The notes under the pieces were generated by a model. The model searched no databases and was not told the DNA's origin. It was given only the letters and a program-made list of their open reading frames with translations. From Nevskia sp. (lineage in GTDB: Bacteria; Pseudomonadota; Gammaproteobacteria; Nevskiales; Nevskiaceae), in assembly GCF_023266035.1 (NCBI RefSeq), contig NZ_JAHFRY010000015.1:1-44881 (forward strand): 44,881 bases of DNA, read 5' to 3'. The translations under genes were made by a program, and so were the position numbers. Of the stretch, positions 9,337-18,223 are shown in pieces (within the stretch, counting starts at the first letter, position 1; every line of letters begins with the position of its first letter).

Positions 9337-10395
9337 ATGTTGTACGCGTTGCACACGCTGCAGATGCCGCTGCACGGCGTCCGCGTGGTGGAGTTCGAGG
9401 GCATCGGTCCAGGCCCTCTGGCCGCCAGGATGCTGGCCGACATGGGCGCCGAGGTAATCACGCTGACACGGGCCGAGCAGGCTGCTGGGGCGCAGCGTCT
9501 GGGTGGAGCAGTGGAGAACCCGCTGCATCGCGGCAAGACGGTCGAGGTCATCGACCTGAAGTCGCCCGGTGGCAAAGTGCGCGCACTGGAGCTGATTGTC
9601 CAGGCCGACGCCCTGGTCGAAGGCTTTCGCCCCGGTGTGATGGAACGGCTGGGCTTCGGCCCCACTGAATGCGCGGCGCACAATCCCCGGCTGGTTTACG
9701 GCCGGATGACGGGCTGGGGCCAGAGCGGCCCGCTCGCCCAGGCCGCAGGCCACGACCTGAACTACGTCGCGCTGACGGGCCTTCTGTCGCTGTCGGCGCA
9801 TAGGGGGCAGGCACCCATCGTGCCGCCCTCGGTACTCGGGGATGGGGCCGGGGCGCTGGGCATGGCCTTCGGCGTCGCCTGCGCGCTGGTCGATGCGCGC
9901 GCCACCGGCCGCGGCCGGGTCGTGGACGCCGCGATCATTGACATCGTTGCCATGCTGGGCACGCTGGTGCATTGGATTCGCGCCAATGGGCAGATTGACG
10001 GCGCGCAGCCGAGCCCGTTTCACGATTCGCCGTTCTATGACGTGTACGCTTGCGCTGACGGCGGCTTCATCAGCCTTGCAGCGGTGGAGCCAGCGTTCCA
10101 CGCGCTTTTGCTGTCGAAGCTGGGCCTTGCTGACGTGAACCCCGCCGAGCAGTACGACGCGGCGACGTGGCCAGCGCTGAAAGAGCGGATCACAGCCTTT
10201 ATCCGCAGCCAACCCAGGGCGCACTGGTGCGCGCTGCTCGAAGGCAGCGACGCCTGCTTTGCGCCTGTGCTCAGCCTCGCCGAGGCGGTGCGGCATCCGC
10301 ATAACGCGGCACGGGGCATTTACCAGATCACCTCCTCCGGCGCCATCGAAGCGGCCCCGGCCCCACGGTTCCAGGCACTCGACACAACTACATAG
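9337..10395 (+). CDS. CaiB/BaiF family protein, alpha-methylacyl-CoA racemase-like
   Basis: The 352-residue protein starts with PLHGVRVVEFEGIGPGPLAA, the class III CoA-transferase/AMACR beginning, and continues with VEGFRPGVMERLGFGP, YGRMTGWGQSGPLAQAAGHD and PPSVLGDGAGALGMAFG. The histidine in AGHD and the aspartate in LGDGAG match the acid-base pair of alpha-methylacyl-CoA racemases rather than the single aspartate of CoA transferases. It would interconvert (2R)- and (2S)-methylacyl-CoA so that the dehydrogenases can act. It starts one base after the preceding stop, with GAGGA overlapping that gene's end. A CoA-transferase role cannot be excluded. Confidence 0.85.
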   Translation: MLYALHTLQMPLHGVRVVEFEGIGPGPLAARMLADMGAEVITLTRAEQAAGAQRLGGAVENPLHRGKTVEVIDLKSPGGKVRALELIVQADALVEGFRPGVMERLGFGPTECAAHNPRLVYGRMTGWGQSGPLAQAAGHDLNYVALTGLLSLSAHRGQAPIVPPSVLGDGAGALGMAFGVACALVDARATGRGRVVDAAIIDIVAMLGTLVHWIRANGQIDGAQPSPFHDSPFYDVYACADGGFISLAAVEPAFHALLLSKLGLADVNPAEQYDAATWPALKERITAFIRSQPRAHWCALLEGSDACFAPVLSLAEAVRHPHNAARGIYQITSSGAIEAAPAPRFQALDTTT

Positions 10396-10406
10396 GAGAC
10401 AAGCAC

Positions 10407-12083
10407 ATGACCGACACCATCCAGCCCACCAAGCCTGTCTGCGGCTGCCCGTCCACTACGGGCAACGAGCGCCAACTGAACACCACAACGCTGATCCGGC
10501 ACGCTGCGCGCACCCACGGGGACCAGGAGATCGTCTACCGCACACCCGATGGTGGTTGGGATCGCTACACCTATGCTGATTGCTATGCGCGCGTCTGCCG
10601 CAGCGCCAATGCACTGCGCGCTCTCGGCGTCGAACCGGGCGACCGGGTCGGCATCCTGGACTGGAACAGCCGACGCCACTTCGAGCTGTACTGGTCCATT
10701 CCCGGCCTGGCCGCGGTCATGCTGCAGATGAACTTGCGCCTGGGTGCCGAGGATCTGGGTTACGTGGTCAGCCATAGCGAAGTGTCCTACGTTTGCGTGG
10801 ACGAAACATTGCTGCCCATTGCCGAATCCATTGCAGCGAATTCGCCCCAGATCAAGGGCTGGATCGTCATGACCGACAAGCCGCTGGACCAGATCAAGAC
10901 TACGCTGAAACCGCTGCTGCACTACGAAGACCTGCTGGCCGCCGCCGACGCGAAAATTGACTGGCCCGAAATCGACGAAACCTCGGCCTACAGTGCCTGC
11001 TACACCACCGGCACCACGGGCAAACCCAAGGGCGTGTACTACTCGCACCGCGGCATCTACCTGCACTCCACGGCCATGGCCACCAATCTGGGCATGACGC
11101 TGGATGACTGCGTCATGCTCATCACACCCATGTTCCACGGGCAATGCTGGGGCCTGCCACAGGCCGCCACACTGCTCGCCGACAAGATCGTGCTGCCGGG
11201 CCGCTACGTTGCCGAAGACACCAAGCCGCTGGTCGATGCCATGATCGCCGAGGGCGTGACGATTGCCAACGGTGCACCGGCCATCTTCCAGCCCATGCTG
11301 CAGTACATCGAGACGATGCAGGTCAAGCCGGACTTCAGCCGCATGCGCATGCTGTCTGGCGCCTCCGAGCCGCCGCTGTCGATGATGATCGGTTTCTACG
11401 ACCTCACGGGTGCTGAGGTGGTGCACGCCTACGGCGCCACCGAAGCCACGACGCTGGTGACGATGAACCGCCTCAAGTCCACGCTCAAGAAGCGCTTGAC
11501 CGAGGAAGAGAAGTGGAACCTCAAGCGCAAGCAGGGTCTGGTGCTGACCGGGGTGGATATTCGCATCCTCGATGCCGACGACAAGGACTTGCCGCACGAC
11601 GGAAAGTCAGCGGGCGAGATTTGCGTGCGCGGCCCCTGGATCACGGCCAGATACCACGACATGCCTGATTCCGCAGACCGTTTCCTGGAAGGCGGCTGGT
11701 GGCGCTCGGGCGATGTCGGAACGGTGGACGAGAACGGTTACCTCAAAGTTACCGACCGCATCAAGGACGTGATCAAGAGCGGCGGCGAATGGATTTCTTC
11801 CATCGACATGGAAAACCTGCTCATGGGCCACCCCGCCGTGCGCGACGCCGCCGTGGTCGGCGTTCCGCATTCGAAGTGGCAGGAACGGCCGCTGGCCCTG
11901 GTGGTGCTCAAGCCCGACCAGCAGGCGACCCAGGAACAACTGAAGGAGTACCTGGGCAGCGCCTTCGCCAAGTGGCAGTGGCCGGATCAGGTCCTGTTCG
12001 TCGAAGCCATCCCCAAGACCAGCGTCGGCAAGCTCGACAAGAAGCGCATCCGCGCCGAGCATGCGGGCCGCTACGCCGAGTGA
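10407..12083 (+). CDS. Acyl-CoA synthetase (AMP-forming), medium/long-chain AlkK-like
   Basis: The 558-residue adenylate-forming ligase has the phosphate loop [18 protein letters not shown] near residue 199, [12 protein letters not shown] in the middle, [19 protein letters not shown] before the hinge and the C-terminal lysine motif [14 protein letters not shown]. It activates a carboxylic acid with ATP and CoA, the entry step of the pathway. The start follows AGGAG. A short Cys-containing N-terminal extension ([10 protein letters not shown]) precedes the core. Members of this subgroup take aliphatic as well as aryl-alkyl acids, so chain type is uncertain. Confidence 0.93.
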   Translation: MTDTIQPTKPVCGCPSTTGNERQLNTTTLIRHAARTHGDQEIVYRTPDGGWDRYTYADCYARVCRSANALRALGVEPGDRVGILDWNSRRHFELYWSIPGLAAVMLQMNLRLGAEDLGYVVSHSEVSYVCVDETLLPIAESIAANSPQIKGWIVMTDKPLDQIKTTLKPLLHYEDLLAAADAKIDWPEIDETSAYSACYTTGTTGKPKGVYYSHRGIYLHSTAMATNLGMTLDDCVMLITPMFHGQCWGLPQAATLLADKIVLPGRYVAEDTKPLVDAMIAEGVTIANGAPAIFQPMLQYIETMQVKPDFSRMRMLSGASEPPLSMMIGFYDLTGAEVVHAYGATEATTLVTMNRLKSTLKKRLTEEEKWNLKRKQGLVLTGVDIRILDADDKDLPHDGKSAGEICVRGPWITARYHDMPDSADRFLEGGWWRSGDVGTVDENGYLKVTDRIKDVIKSGGEWISSIDMENLLMGHPAVRDAAVVGVPHSKWQERPLALVVLKPDQQATQEQLKEYLGSAFAKWQWPDQVLFVEAIPKTSVGKLDKKRIRAEHAGRYAE

Positions 12084-12110
12084 GCCAACCTTTTGAACCA
12101 GGAGAACAAC

Positions 12111-13292
12111 ATGAATGACCATGAACCCGTCATCGTCGGTGCGCTGCGCACCCCCGTGGGCAAGCGCGGCGGGCGCCTGCAGAAATGGCATCCCGTCGAT
12201 TTGTTGGGCGAGACGCTGCGCCAACTGGTCGAGCACTCCGGCATCAACCCGGCCGATCTGGACGATGTGATCGTCGGCTGCGTGCTGCAGTGGGACCAGC
12301 AGCACGGCAACCTGGGCCGTCATGCCGTATTGGCGGCGGGGCTGCCCGAATCCGTGCCGGCGGTGACGGTCGATCGGCAATGCGGGTCGGGCCAGCAGGC
12401 GGTGAGCTTTGCCGTGCATGGCATCCGGGCGGGCGCTTACCAACTGGTCATCGGTGCCGGGGTCGAGTCGATGTCGCAGGCCCCCATGCCGCCGTCGTTC
12501 AAGCCCGGCGCGCCGCTGGGCTCGCAATACAGCCCGAGCGAACTGGCGCGCTACCAGGACAACCCGCTGATACCGCAGGGCGCTTCCTCGGAGTTGATGA
12601 ACAAGCGCTTCGGTCTCACGCGCGAGGCCTTGGATGCCTTCGCCGTGCGTAGCCATCGGCGGGCCACCGAGGCCTCGCAGGCTGGCCGCGTCAGGGATCA
12701 ACTGGTGCGGCTGACCGAGGATCCGGCTGATCCGGACAGCCCGATCGTCGCCGCCGACGAGGGCGTGCGCGCGGACCCCAACCCCGAGAAGATGGCCACG
12801 CTGAAAGCCGTGTTTGCCGCCGACGGCGCCACCACGGCCGCCAACTCATCGCAGATCAGCGACGGTGCCGCCGCGCTGCTGATCGCCAGCCGTGCCTACG
12901 CCAAGCAATACGGCCTGAAGCCGCGTGCGCGCTTCGTCAGCACCGCCGTGGCAGCCGCCGACCCGGTGATCCAGTTCACCGCCGTGCTCGACGCCACCCG
13001 CAAGGCACTGAAGGAATCGGGTCTGACCCTCGACGATATCGATCTGTTCGAAGTCAACGAGGCCTTCGGCGGCGTGCCGCTGATGTTTCAGCAGGAGTTC
13101 GGCATCCTGGACGACCGCCTCAACGTCAACGGCGGCTCGATAGCCATCGGCCATCCGCTGGGCTCTACCGGCGCGCGCATGCTCACTGACCTGCTGTGCG
13201 AGCTGGAGCGCCGGGGCGGCCGCTATGGCCTGCAGACGATTTGCGAGGCCTCGGGCACGGCCAACGCCACCATCATCGAGCGGCTTGGATGA
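12111..13292 (+). CDS. Acetyl-CoA C-acyltransferase (thiolase)
   Basis: The 393-residue thiolase has nucleophile C91 in VDRQCGSGQQAV, H348 in AIGHPLGSTGAR and C378 in TICEASGTANATIIE, at nearly the same numbering as the well-studied Zoogloea enzyme. It cleaves a 3-ketoacyl-CoA with CoA as the last step of each cycle. The frame is open from a TTG at 12093, but AGGAG lies just before the ATG at 12111. The C-terminal CxGxG motif reads CEASG, a mild departure. Its stop overlaps the next start as ATGA. Confidence 0.93.
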   Translation: MNDHEPVIVGALRTPVGKRGGRLQKWHPVDLLGETLRQLVEHSGINPADLDDVIVGCVLQWDQQHGNLGRHAVLAAGLPESVPAVTVDRQCGSGQQAVSFAVHGIRAGAYQLVIGAGVESMSQAPMPPSFKPGAPLGSQYSPSELARYQDNPLIPQGASSELMNKRFGLTREALDAFAVRSHRRATEASQAGRVRDQLVRLTEDPADPDSPIVAADEGVRADPNPEKMATLKAVFAADGATTAANSSQISDGAAALLIASRAYAKQYGLKPRARFVSTAVAAADPVIQFTAVLDATRKALKESGLTLDDIDLFEVNEAFGGVPLMFQQEFGILDDRLNVNGGSIAIGHPLGSTGARMLTDLLCELERRGGRYGLQTICEASGTANATIIERLG

Positions 13293-14089
13293 GCGGGGCC
13301 ACCATGAGCGAAGCCAGCGAAGTGCTCGTCAGCCGCGATGGCGCCATCGCCACCTTGACCATCAACCGCCCGCGCGCGAAGAACAGCTTGAACCGCGCGG
13401 TATTCGATGGCCTGCGTGCGCAGCTTGTGCAACTGCGCGACGACGATACCGTGCGCGCGGTCATCATCACCGGCGCCGAGGGCGTGTTCTGCGCCGGGGC
13501 CGACATCACGGCCTTCGATGCGCTGCGCGCCGAGCCACTGCTGGGCGATCGTGCGGCAGCAGGCGGCCACTTTTGGTCGGAACTGGAGCGCTTCCCCAAG
13601 CCCGTCATCGCAGCGGTGGAAAAGCTCGCGCTGGGCGGCGGCACAGAATTAGCGCTGGCCTGCGACATCGCGATCGCTGGCGAGTCTGCCAATTTTGGTG
13701 TGCCGGAAGTCAAGCTGGGCGCCATTCCGGGTGCCGGGGGCACGCAGCGCCTGATCCACGCTATCGGTAAGTCCAAGGCCATGGCCCTGTTGCTGACCGG
13801 CGATTTCATCGACGCCCGCAAGGCTTGCGATGCAGGCATGGTCGCCGAAGTGACGGCTGATGGCCAGGCCCTGCCGACGGCGTTGGCGATGGCCAACCGG
13901 ATTGCAGCCAATTCGCCGCTGGCCGTGGCGCTGGCGAAAGATGCGGCACTGGCCAGCTTTGAGACTCCGCTCGCGCAAGGCCTGGAGCATGAGAAGCGCA
14001 ATTTCCTCGTCGCTTTGCGTTCGGCCGACAACCTGGAAGGGCAAGCGGCATTCCTAGGCAAGCGCACACCCAACTTTACCGGCCAATAA
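13289..14089 (+). CDS. Enoyl-CoA hydratase
   Basis: The 266-residue crotonase-fold enzyme has an oxyanion-hole segment GVFCAGADITAFDAL and both catalytic glutamates: E120 in LALGGGTELALACD and E140 in ANFGVPEVKLGAIPGAGG. This is the full set needed to hydrate a 2-enoyl-CoA to the 3-hydroxyacyl-CoA. The ATG at 13289 overlaps the thiolase stop by four bases (ATGA). An internal ATG at 13304 is an alternative start five codons later. It sits in the right place for step two of beta-oxidation. Confidence 0.93.
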   Translation: MSGATMSEASEVLVSRDGAIATLTINRPRAKNSLNRAVFDGLRAQLVQLRDDDTVRAVIITGAEGVFCAGADITAFDALRAEPLLGDRAAAGGHFWSELERFPKPVIAAVEKLALGGGTELALACDIAIAGESANFGVPEVKLGAIPGAGGTQRLIHAIGKSKAMALLLTGDFIDARKACDAGMVAEVTADGQALPTALAMANRIAANSPLAVALAKDAALASFETPLAQGLEHEKRNFLVALRSADNLEGQAAFLGKRTPNFTGQ

Positions 14090-14119
14090 CGCCTGTTTCT
14101 CACCCATCGAGGAAAAACC

Positions 14120-14902
14120 ATGCAACTGAACTCCGACATCTCTGCCGTCATCACCGGGGGCGCTTCCGGCCTGGGAGCCGCCACGGCCCGGCGTTTGGCC
14201 AGCCATGGCGTCAAAGTCGCCATCTTCGACATGAACGAAACCGTCGGCCAGGCGTTGGCTAGCGAACTCGGCGGCGTTTACTGCAATGTGGACGTGATGT
14301 CCGAGGAGCAGGTGGACGCCGCCTTCGCCAAGGCCCGCGCGGCCATTGGGCAGGAACGCATTCTGGTCAACTGCGCCGGCACTGCCGATGCCGTCAAGAC
14401 TGTCAGCCGCGACAAGAAAACCGGCGAAATCCGCCCATGCGCGGCAGATCGTTTCAATCGCATCATTCAGATCAACCTGGTGGGCACCTTCCGCTGCATC
14501 GCCAAGTCAGCTGCGGGCATGTTGACGCTCGCGCCGCTGGCCGATGGCGACCGCGGCGCCATCGTCAACACTGCTTCGGCCGCCGCGCAGGACGGCCAGG
14601 TCGGCCAGGCCAGCTATGCGGCCAGCAAGGCAGCCATCGTGGGCATGACCCTGCCAATCGCGCGCGACATGATGGACGAAGGGATCCGGATCAACACCAT
14701 CATGCCGGGGATCTTCGGTACACCGTTGCTGCTGGGTCTGCCGGACAACGTCAAACAGGCGCTGGCGGCCAGCGTGCCCTTCCCCAAGCGTTTAGGCGAC
14801 CCCGATGAATTCGCGCAGGCCGTCGAGTTTCTCGTTACTTGCGGCTACATGAATGCCGAGTCCATTCGTGTGGATGGTGCCATTCGCATGGCGCCGCGCT
14901 GA
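14120..14902 (+). CDS. SDR-family 3-hydroxyacyl-CoA dehydrogenase (type II-like)
   Basis: The 260-residue short-chain dehydrogenase has the cofactor motif TGGASGLG at 12-19, D37 after the second strand suggesting NAD preference, NCAG at 84-87 and the catalytic S153, Y166 and K170 in SYAASKAA. Overall form (RDKKTGEIRPCAADRF insertion, AESIRVDGAIRMAPR end) is that of the HSD17B10-like type II 3-hydroxyacyl-CoA dehydrogenases, which also handle branched 2-methyl-3-hydroxyacyl-CoA. It would perform step three of the cycle. GAGGA precedes the ATG. Confidence 0.9.
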   Translation: MQLNSDISAVITGGASGLGAATARRLASHGVKVAIFDMNETVGQALASELGGVYCNVDVMSEEQVDAAFAKARAAIGQERILVNCAGTADAVKTVSRDKKTGEIRPCAADRFNRIIQINLVGTFRCIAKSAAGMLTLAPLADGDRGAIVNTASAAAQDGQVGQASYAASKAAIVGMTLPIARDMMDEGIRINTIMPGIFGTPLLLGLPDNVKQALAASVPFPKRLGDPDEFAQAVEFLVTCGYMNAESIRVDGAIRMAPR

Positions 14903-14920
14903 CGCTGACGCTGACGCTGA
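14898..14920. repeat. Six-base tandem repeat at the SDR stop codon
   Basis: GCTGAC is repeated three times plus GCTGA, and includes the SDR stop codon TGA at 14900-14902. It is most likely the product of slippage. No function is seen. Confidence 0.7.
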
Positions 14921-14947
14921 AATTTTGATCAATCAGGGAACGTCAGC

Positions 14948-15736
14948 ATGCCTGGAAATCCGGTAATTCTCGAAAAGAATGGTGCCGTCGCGACCATAAC
15001 ACTCAACTCGCCAAAAAAATGAATGCGTTGAGCACGTCGGTCGTAAACGTGCTCGCTGGTGTCATTGCAGATGTCGAACGCGATGGCTCGATCCGAGCTT
15101 TGCTGCTGCGCGGCGAGGGCCGGATGTTCAGTTGCGGAGGCGACATCGAAGAAATGGTGGCCGCAGGCGATGCGTTGTCTACCTTGGTCGATGACGAACT
15201 GAGAGTGGCCGAAAGCATGATTCCTCAATTCGCCAGCCTGCCGTTCCCGGTAGTCTGCGCCGTACAAGGCGCGGTAGCCGGAGGCGGTCTCGGGCTTGCC
15301 TTGGCCTTCTGACTACCTGATTGCCGCAAGTGGGACGAAGTTTGTGGCGGCCCATACCGGCCTCGGATACGCGGGGGATTTCGGCATCAGCTGGCTACTT
15401 CCACGCGCAGTGGGTGGACGACGCGCACGAGACATGATCTTGACCAATCGCGTAGTCAGTTCGGACGAGGCCTTGGCCTGGGGATTGGTCGAGAAAGTGG
15501 TTCCTGGCGAGAGCCTGCTGGGCGAAGCGCGGCGTATGGCGGTGCAATTTTCGGTCGGACCAACGCAAGGTTATGCGGGCGCCAAGCGCCTGCAACTCGC
15601 TGCCTTCGAGAGTGATCTGGCGACCTCATTGAGGCTGGAGGCGGCCGAAATGAATCGAGCCTCGAAAACCACAGATTCGCTGGAAGCGGTTCACGCGTTC
15701 GTCGCAAAGCGAGTCCCGCAGTTTGCCGGACGCTGA
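14948..15736 (+). pseudogene. Second enoyl-CoA hydratase/isomerase, broken by two one-base frameshifts
   Basis: Three pieces in successive frames form one crotonase-family protein of about 262 residues: MPGNPVILEKNGAVATITLN, then a 97-codon piece with GEGRMFSCGGDIEEMV and VQGAVAGGGLGLALA, then DYLIAASGTKFVAAHTGLGY to the C-terminus. The first break is at an A7 run (15013-15019), where one more A restores the frame. The second is near 15314, where dropping one T in the TTCT after GCC restores it. Active-site acids are unlike the intact hydratase, since the second glutamate region reads HTGLGYAGDFG, so it may be an isomerase-type member. Both breaks are homopolymer indels and could be sequence errors. 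Confidence 0.85.
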
Positions 15737-15783
15737 ACGGCTGTAGACGCATCCGGTCGGTAGGTGCTCAATCGCTGCTGGCG

Positions 15784-17775
15784 TCAGGTAACGGATAAAC
15801 CCTGCTGCCGTCGGATTTGCCAGGATAGGGTGCCACCATGTACCTGCCCAGAAATCAGCATGCCGAGTCGTTGTTCGATGACCGGCGTCCATGGCACCAA
15901 GCTGAACCCCATACCATCATCGAGCATGGCAAAGCGGCCACTGGCGAGCATGAGGCTGCGCCGGTAGATGCCGGTCACGCGCTGGCCATCGGCCGCCAGA
16001 CGGTGTTCCAGCCCGGTTTCGGTGGCAATATCCTTGGCAGCCCGAATCACATCCCGATCGCGTAGTGTCGCCAATAGATTGCGCGCGAGGATTACGCGCT
16101 GCCCGCGCCGCTCTGCCAGCCCCTGTTCGGCCAGGAATTCGGCGCGCTGCTGCATCGCCTGGTTGACCTCGCTGCCAAAGCCCAGGTTGCCCAGGCCCGA
16201 GCCGCCGCCGATCAACTGCTGGTCGAGCCAGGTGGCTCCGATCACGCGGGCCTGCCGCTCGATGGGCAGGTGCGATTTCAGCTCCACCGCCACGCCGCCC
16301 AGGCGCTGCGCATCGTAGCGACGGCCCTGCTCGGGCAGGTCGTCCGGCACCTTCCATAGCCCCTCGGCCACCCGTTCCACGATACCGGCACGGCGCAAGG
16401 CTTCCAGCCGGCGGACGTGGGACGCGACCACTTCCTGCGGATCGCGGCCGGGCACGGCCTGACCCTGCGCGATGGCAAGGTGGTGGTCGGTGCGGTACAG
16501 GCCATCGCTCGCCAGCGCGGCGATGTTCTTGTCGGCCGCGCGCACGGCGGCCGATCCCTTCACCTCCACCACGGCGCCGGCGGGATAGTTCGCCAGCTCG
16601 TCGCGGGCGTTGAGCGCGACGTAGTGGGCCTTGCCGTCCACCCCGTCGATGACCAGATAGCCCCGGTCGCGCAGTTCGTCGGCCAGCCCCTTTGCGGCGA
16701 CGCGGCCGAGGATGGTTCGGCCGTCGTCGCCCGGCTCGAATACCGCCAGCTCGCGCGGCTCGCCGCGCATGGCCCGCTGCATGGTGCGGATGATGTCGCC
16801 GCGCTCGCCCAGGGCGCGCAGCGTTTTTTCCGCGTCGGCATGGACGGCCCAGGTGCCGGGCCGCATCTCGTCGGCCAGGCCCAGGCGCTGCAAGCGTTGC
16901 AGCCGGCCGATCAGCAGCAGGCGCTGGCGTTGCAGCCGCGGTTCGTTGAAGCGTTCGATCTGCACCCGGCCGTCGTCACCCAGCTCGCGCTCCAGCATAC
17001 GATCCAGGCTCGTCCACCGTTCCTGCTCCACTTCGCGGGCCAGGGTGCGCCGGATCTCCTGTTCGGTGCGCGGCCCCAGCCATTCGGTCGCCAGCTCGGC
17101 GGCGCGATGCCGAAAGCCATCGGCGATGTAATCGCCCGCGATGATGAGGTCTTTGCCGGTGTCATCGCGCCCGCGCACGATCAGGTGGGTATGCGGGTTG
17201 TCGGTGTTCCAGTGATCGACGGCCACCCACTCCAGCCGCGTGCCCAGGTCGGCCTCCATGCGGCCCATCAGGTGCCGCGTGTAGGTGCGCAGGTCTTCCA
17301 GCTCGCCCCCTTCCTCGGGCGAGACGATGAAGCGAAAGTGGTGCCGATCATCGGCGCAGCGCTCCTTGAAAGCGTCCAGATCAGCTTTGTCGGTCTGCGG
17401 CCCATAGGCCCGACCCGGTTCGCCGTCGCGGCCCACGCCGTCGCGCTCGATGTAGCGCAGGTGCTTGGCGAGCGACTGCGGACTGGCCCGCTGCTGGTTG
17501 ACCAGCAGTGTCTTGATGGTCACGCGCCGCGACATGGGCGTCAGCTTGGCCCCGGCGAAGCGGGCCGCTGTGTGGCCCCGACCCAGGCGCGAGCCAGGCC
17601 GCGGGCCGGTGGTCTTGCCGCCGCCAGCCGATGCCGGGCGGCGCACCGAGGACTTGCCGCTGCTGGCCTTGCCGGTCTGTTGGAGCACCTTGGCGATGAA
17701 GCTCTGGCCCCGGTTTTTCGGAGTCTTTGGAGGGTTCGGGCGGATGCGGAAATCGTCGTCGCGGCGGTTGGTCAT
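15784..17775 (-). CDS. Relaxase/mobilisation nuclease with DUF3363 domain
   Basis: The 663-residue protein has HHFRFIVSPEEG at 145-156 and the metal-binding three-histidine motif DHWNTDNPHTHLIVRG (H188, H195, H197), marking a VirD2/TraI-like relaxase. The remainder is the long DUF3363 region found fused to such relaxases in ICEs, ending GGTLSWQIRRQQGLSVT near the usual terminus. It would nick oriT and lead the strand into the recipient. A larger frame runs to 18150, but the ATG at 17775 has GGGAGAG before it and gives the family N-terminus MTNRRDDDFRIRP. The nicking tyrosine is probably in the N-terminal 110 residues (YIERDG) but I cannot fix it. Confidence 0.9.
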   Translation of the reverse strand: MTNRRDDDFRIRPNPPKTPKNRGQSFIAKVLQQTGKASSGKSSVRRPASAGGGKTTGPRPGSRLGRGHTAARFAGAKLTPMSRRVTIKTLLVNQQRASPQSLAKHLRYIERDGVGRDGEPGRAYGPQTDKADLDAFKERCADDRHHFRFIVSPEEGGELEDLRTYTRHLMGRMEADLGTRLEWVAVDHWNTDNPHTHLIVRGRDDTGKDLIIAGDYIADGFRHRAAELATEWLGPRTEQEIRRTLAREVEQERWTSLDRMLERELGDDGRVQIERFNEPRLQRQRLLLIGRLQRLQRLGLADEMRPGTWAVHADAEKTLRALGERGDIIRTMQRAMRGEPRELAVFEPGDDGRTILGRVAAKGLADELRDRGYLVIDGVDGKAHYVALNARDELANYPAGAVVEVKGSAAVRAADKNIAALASDGLYRTDHHLAIAQGQAVPGRDPQEVVASHVRRLEALRRAGIVERVAEGLWKVPDDLPEQGRRYDAQRLGGVAVELKSHLPIERQARVIGATWLDQQLIGGGSGLGNLGFGSEVNQAMQQRAEFLAEQGLAERRGQRVILARNLLATLRDRDVIRAAKDIATETGLEHRLAADGQRVTGIYRRSLMLASGRFAMLDDGMGFSLVPWTPVIEQRLGMLISGQVHGGTLSWQIRRQQGLSVT

Positions 17776-18223
17776 GACTTCTCTCCCTGAAAGCTGGGGC
17801 GTAGTCCGTCGTGCGAAGCACGCGGACAAGCCCGCATTGGCGCGGGCCACGCACCCCCAGCGGCACGGCGGCGAAGCCGTTGCGTGCCGCGCCACCCCCA
17901 CGTGCAGACTGGCTTTGCGGGCAGGCAGGTGCCGCACCCTTTTGTCTTGCCTTCCGCATTTGCCTCCCGCATCCGCTCCCGGCAATCGCGGCCCGGTGGC
18001 GCTGCTGCACCAGCAGCCAGCGCGCCGGCGAACGCGGATACGGCCGCAGGCCGGGCGCGTTCGAGGCAAGACGCCTGCACGTTGGACGGCTGCGCCGGAG
18101 ACAGCGCGAAGTGCGGTGCGAATGCACCCGCACTGCACGCGCGACGACACGGCGACGACCAGCAGGACGACACGCCCGATGGCACGATGAGATGCATGGC
18201 AACGTGCAGCGAATCGACGGCCA
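17776..18223. other. Intergenic region between traF and relaxase, candidate oriT
   Basis: No gene is seen in 448 bases. There are inverted repeats: GCGGCAC (17860-17866) against GTGCCGC (17884-17890) with an inner ACGGC/GCCGT pair, and GCCCGC (17830-17835) against GCGGGC (17842-17847). An origin of transfer often lies beside the relaxase gene, so this is the best place for oriT in the window. No nic site was recognised. Confidence 0.35.

Noticed and set aside
8160-9683. 507-codon minus-strand frame
   Set aside because: It lies antisense to the acyl-CoA dehydrogenase and CaiB genes, whose motifs and ribosome-binding sites are clear on the plus strand.
15019-15312. Separate small enoyl-CoA hydratase gene
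   Set aside because: It is the middle third of one crotonase gene; both ends join neighbouring frames at homopolymer indels.
15737-15783. ICE attachment site between catabolic cluster and relaxase
   Set aside because: No integrase is nearby and no matching direct repeat was found at another place in the window.
16417-17790. 457-codon plus-strand frame opposite the relaxase
   Set aside because: The relaxase frame has conserved catalytic motifs; the antisense frame has none.
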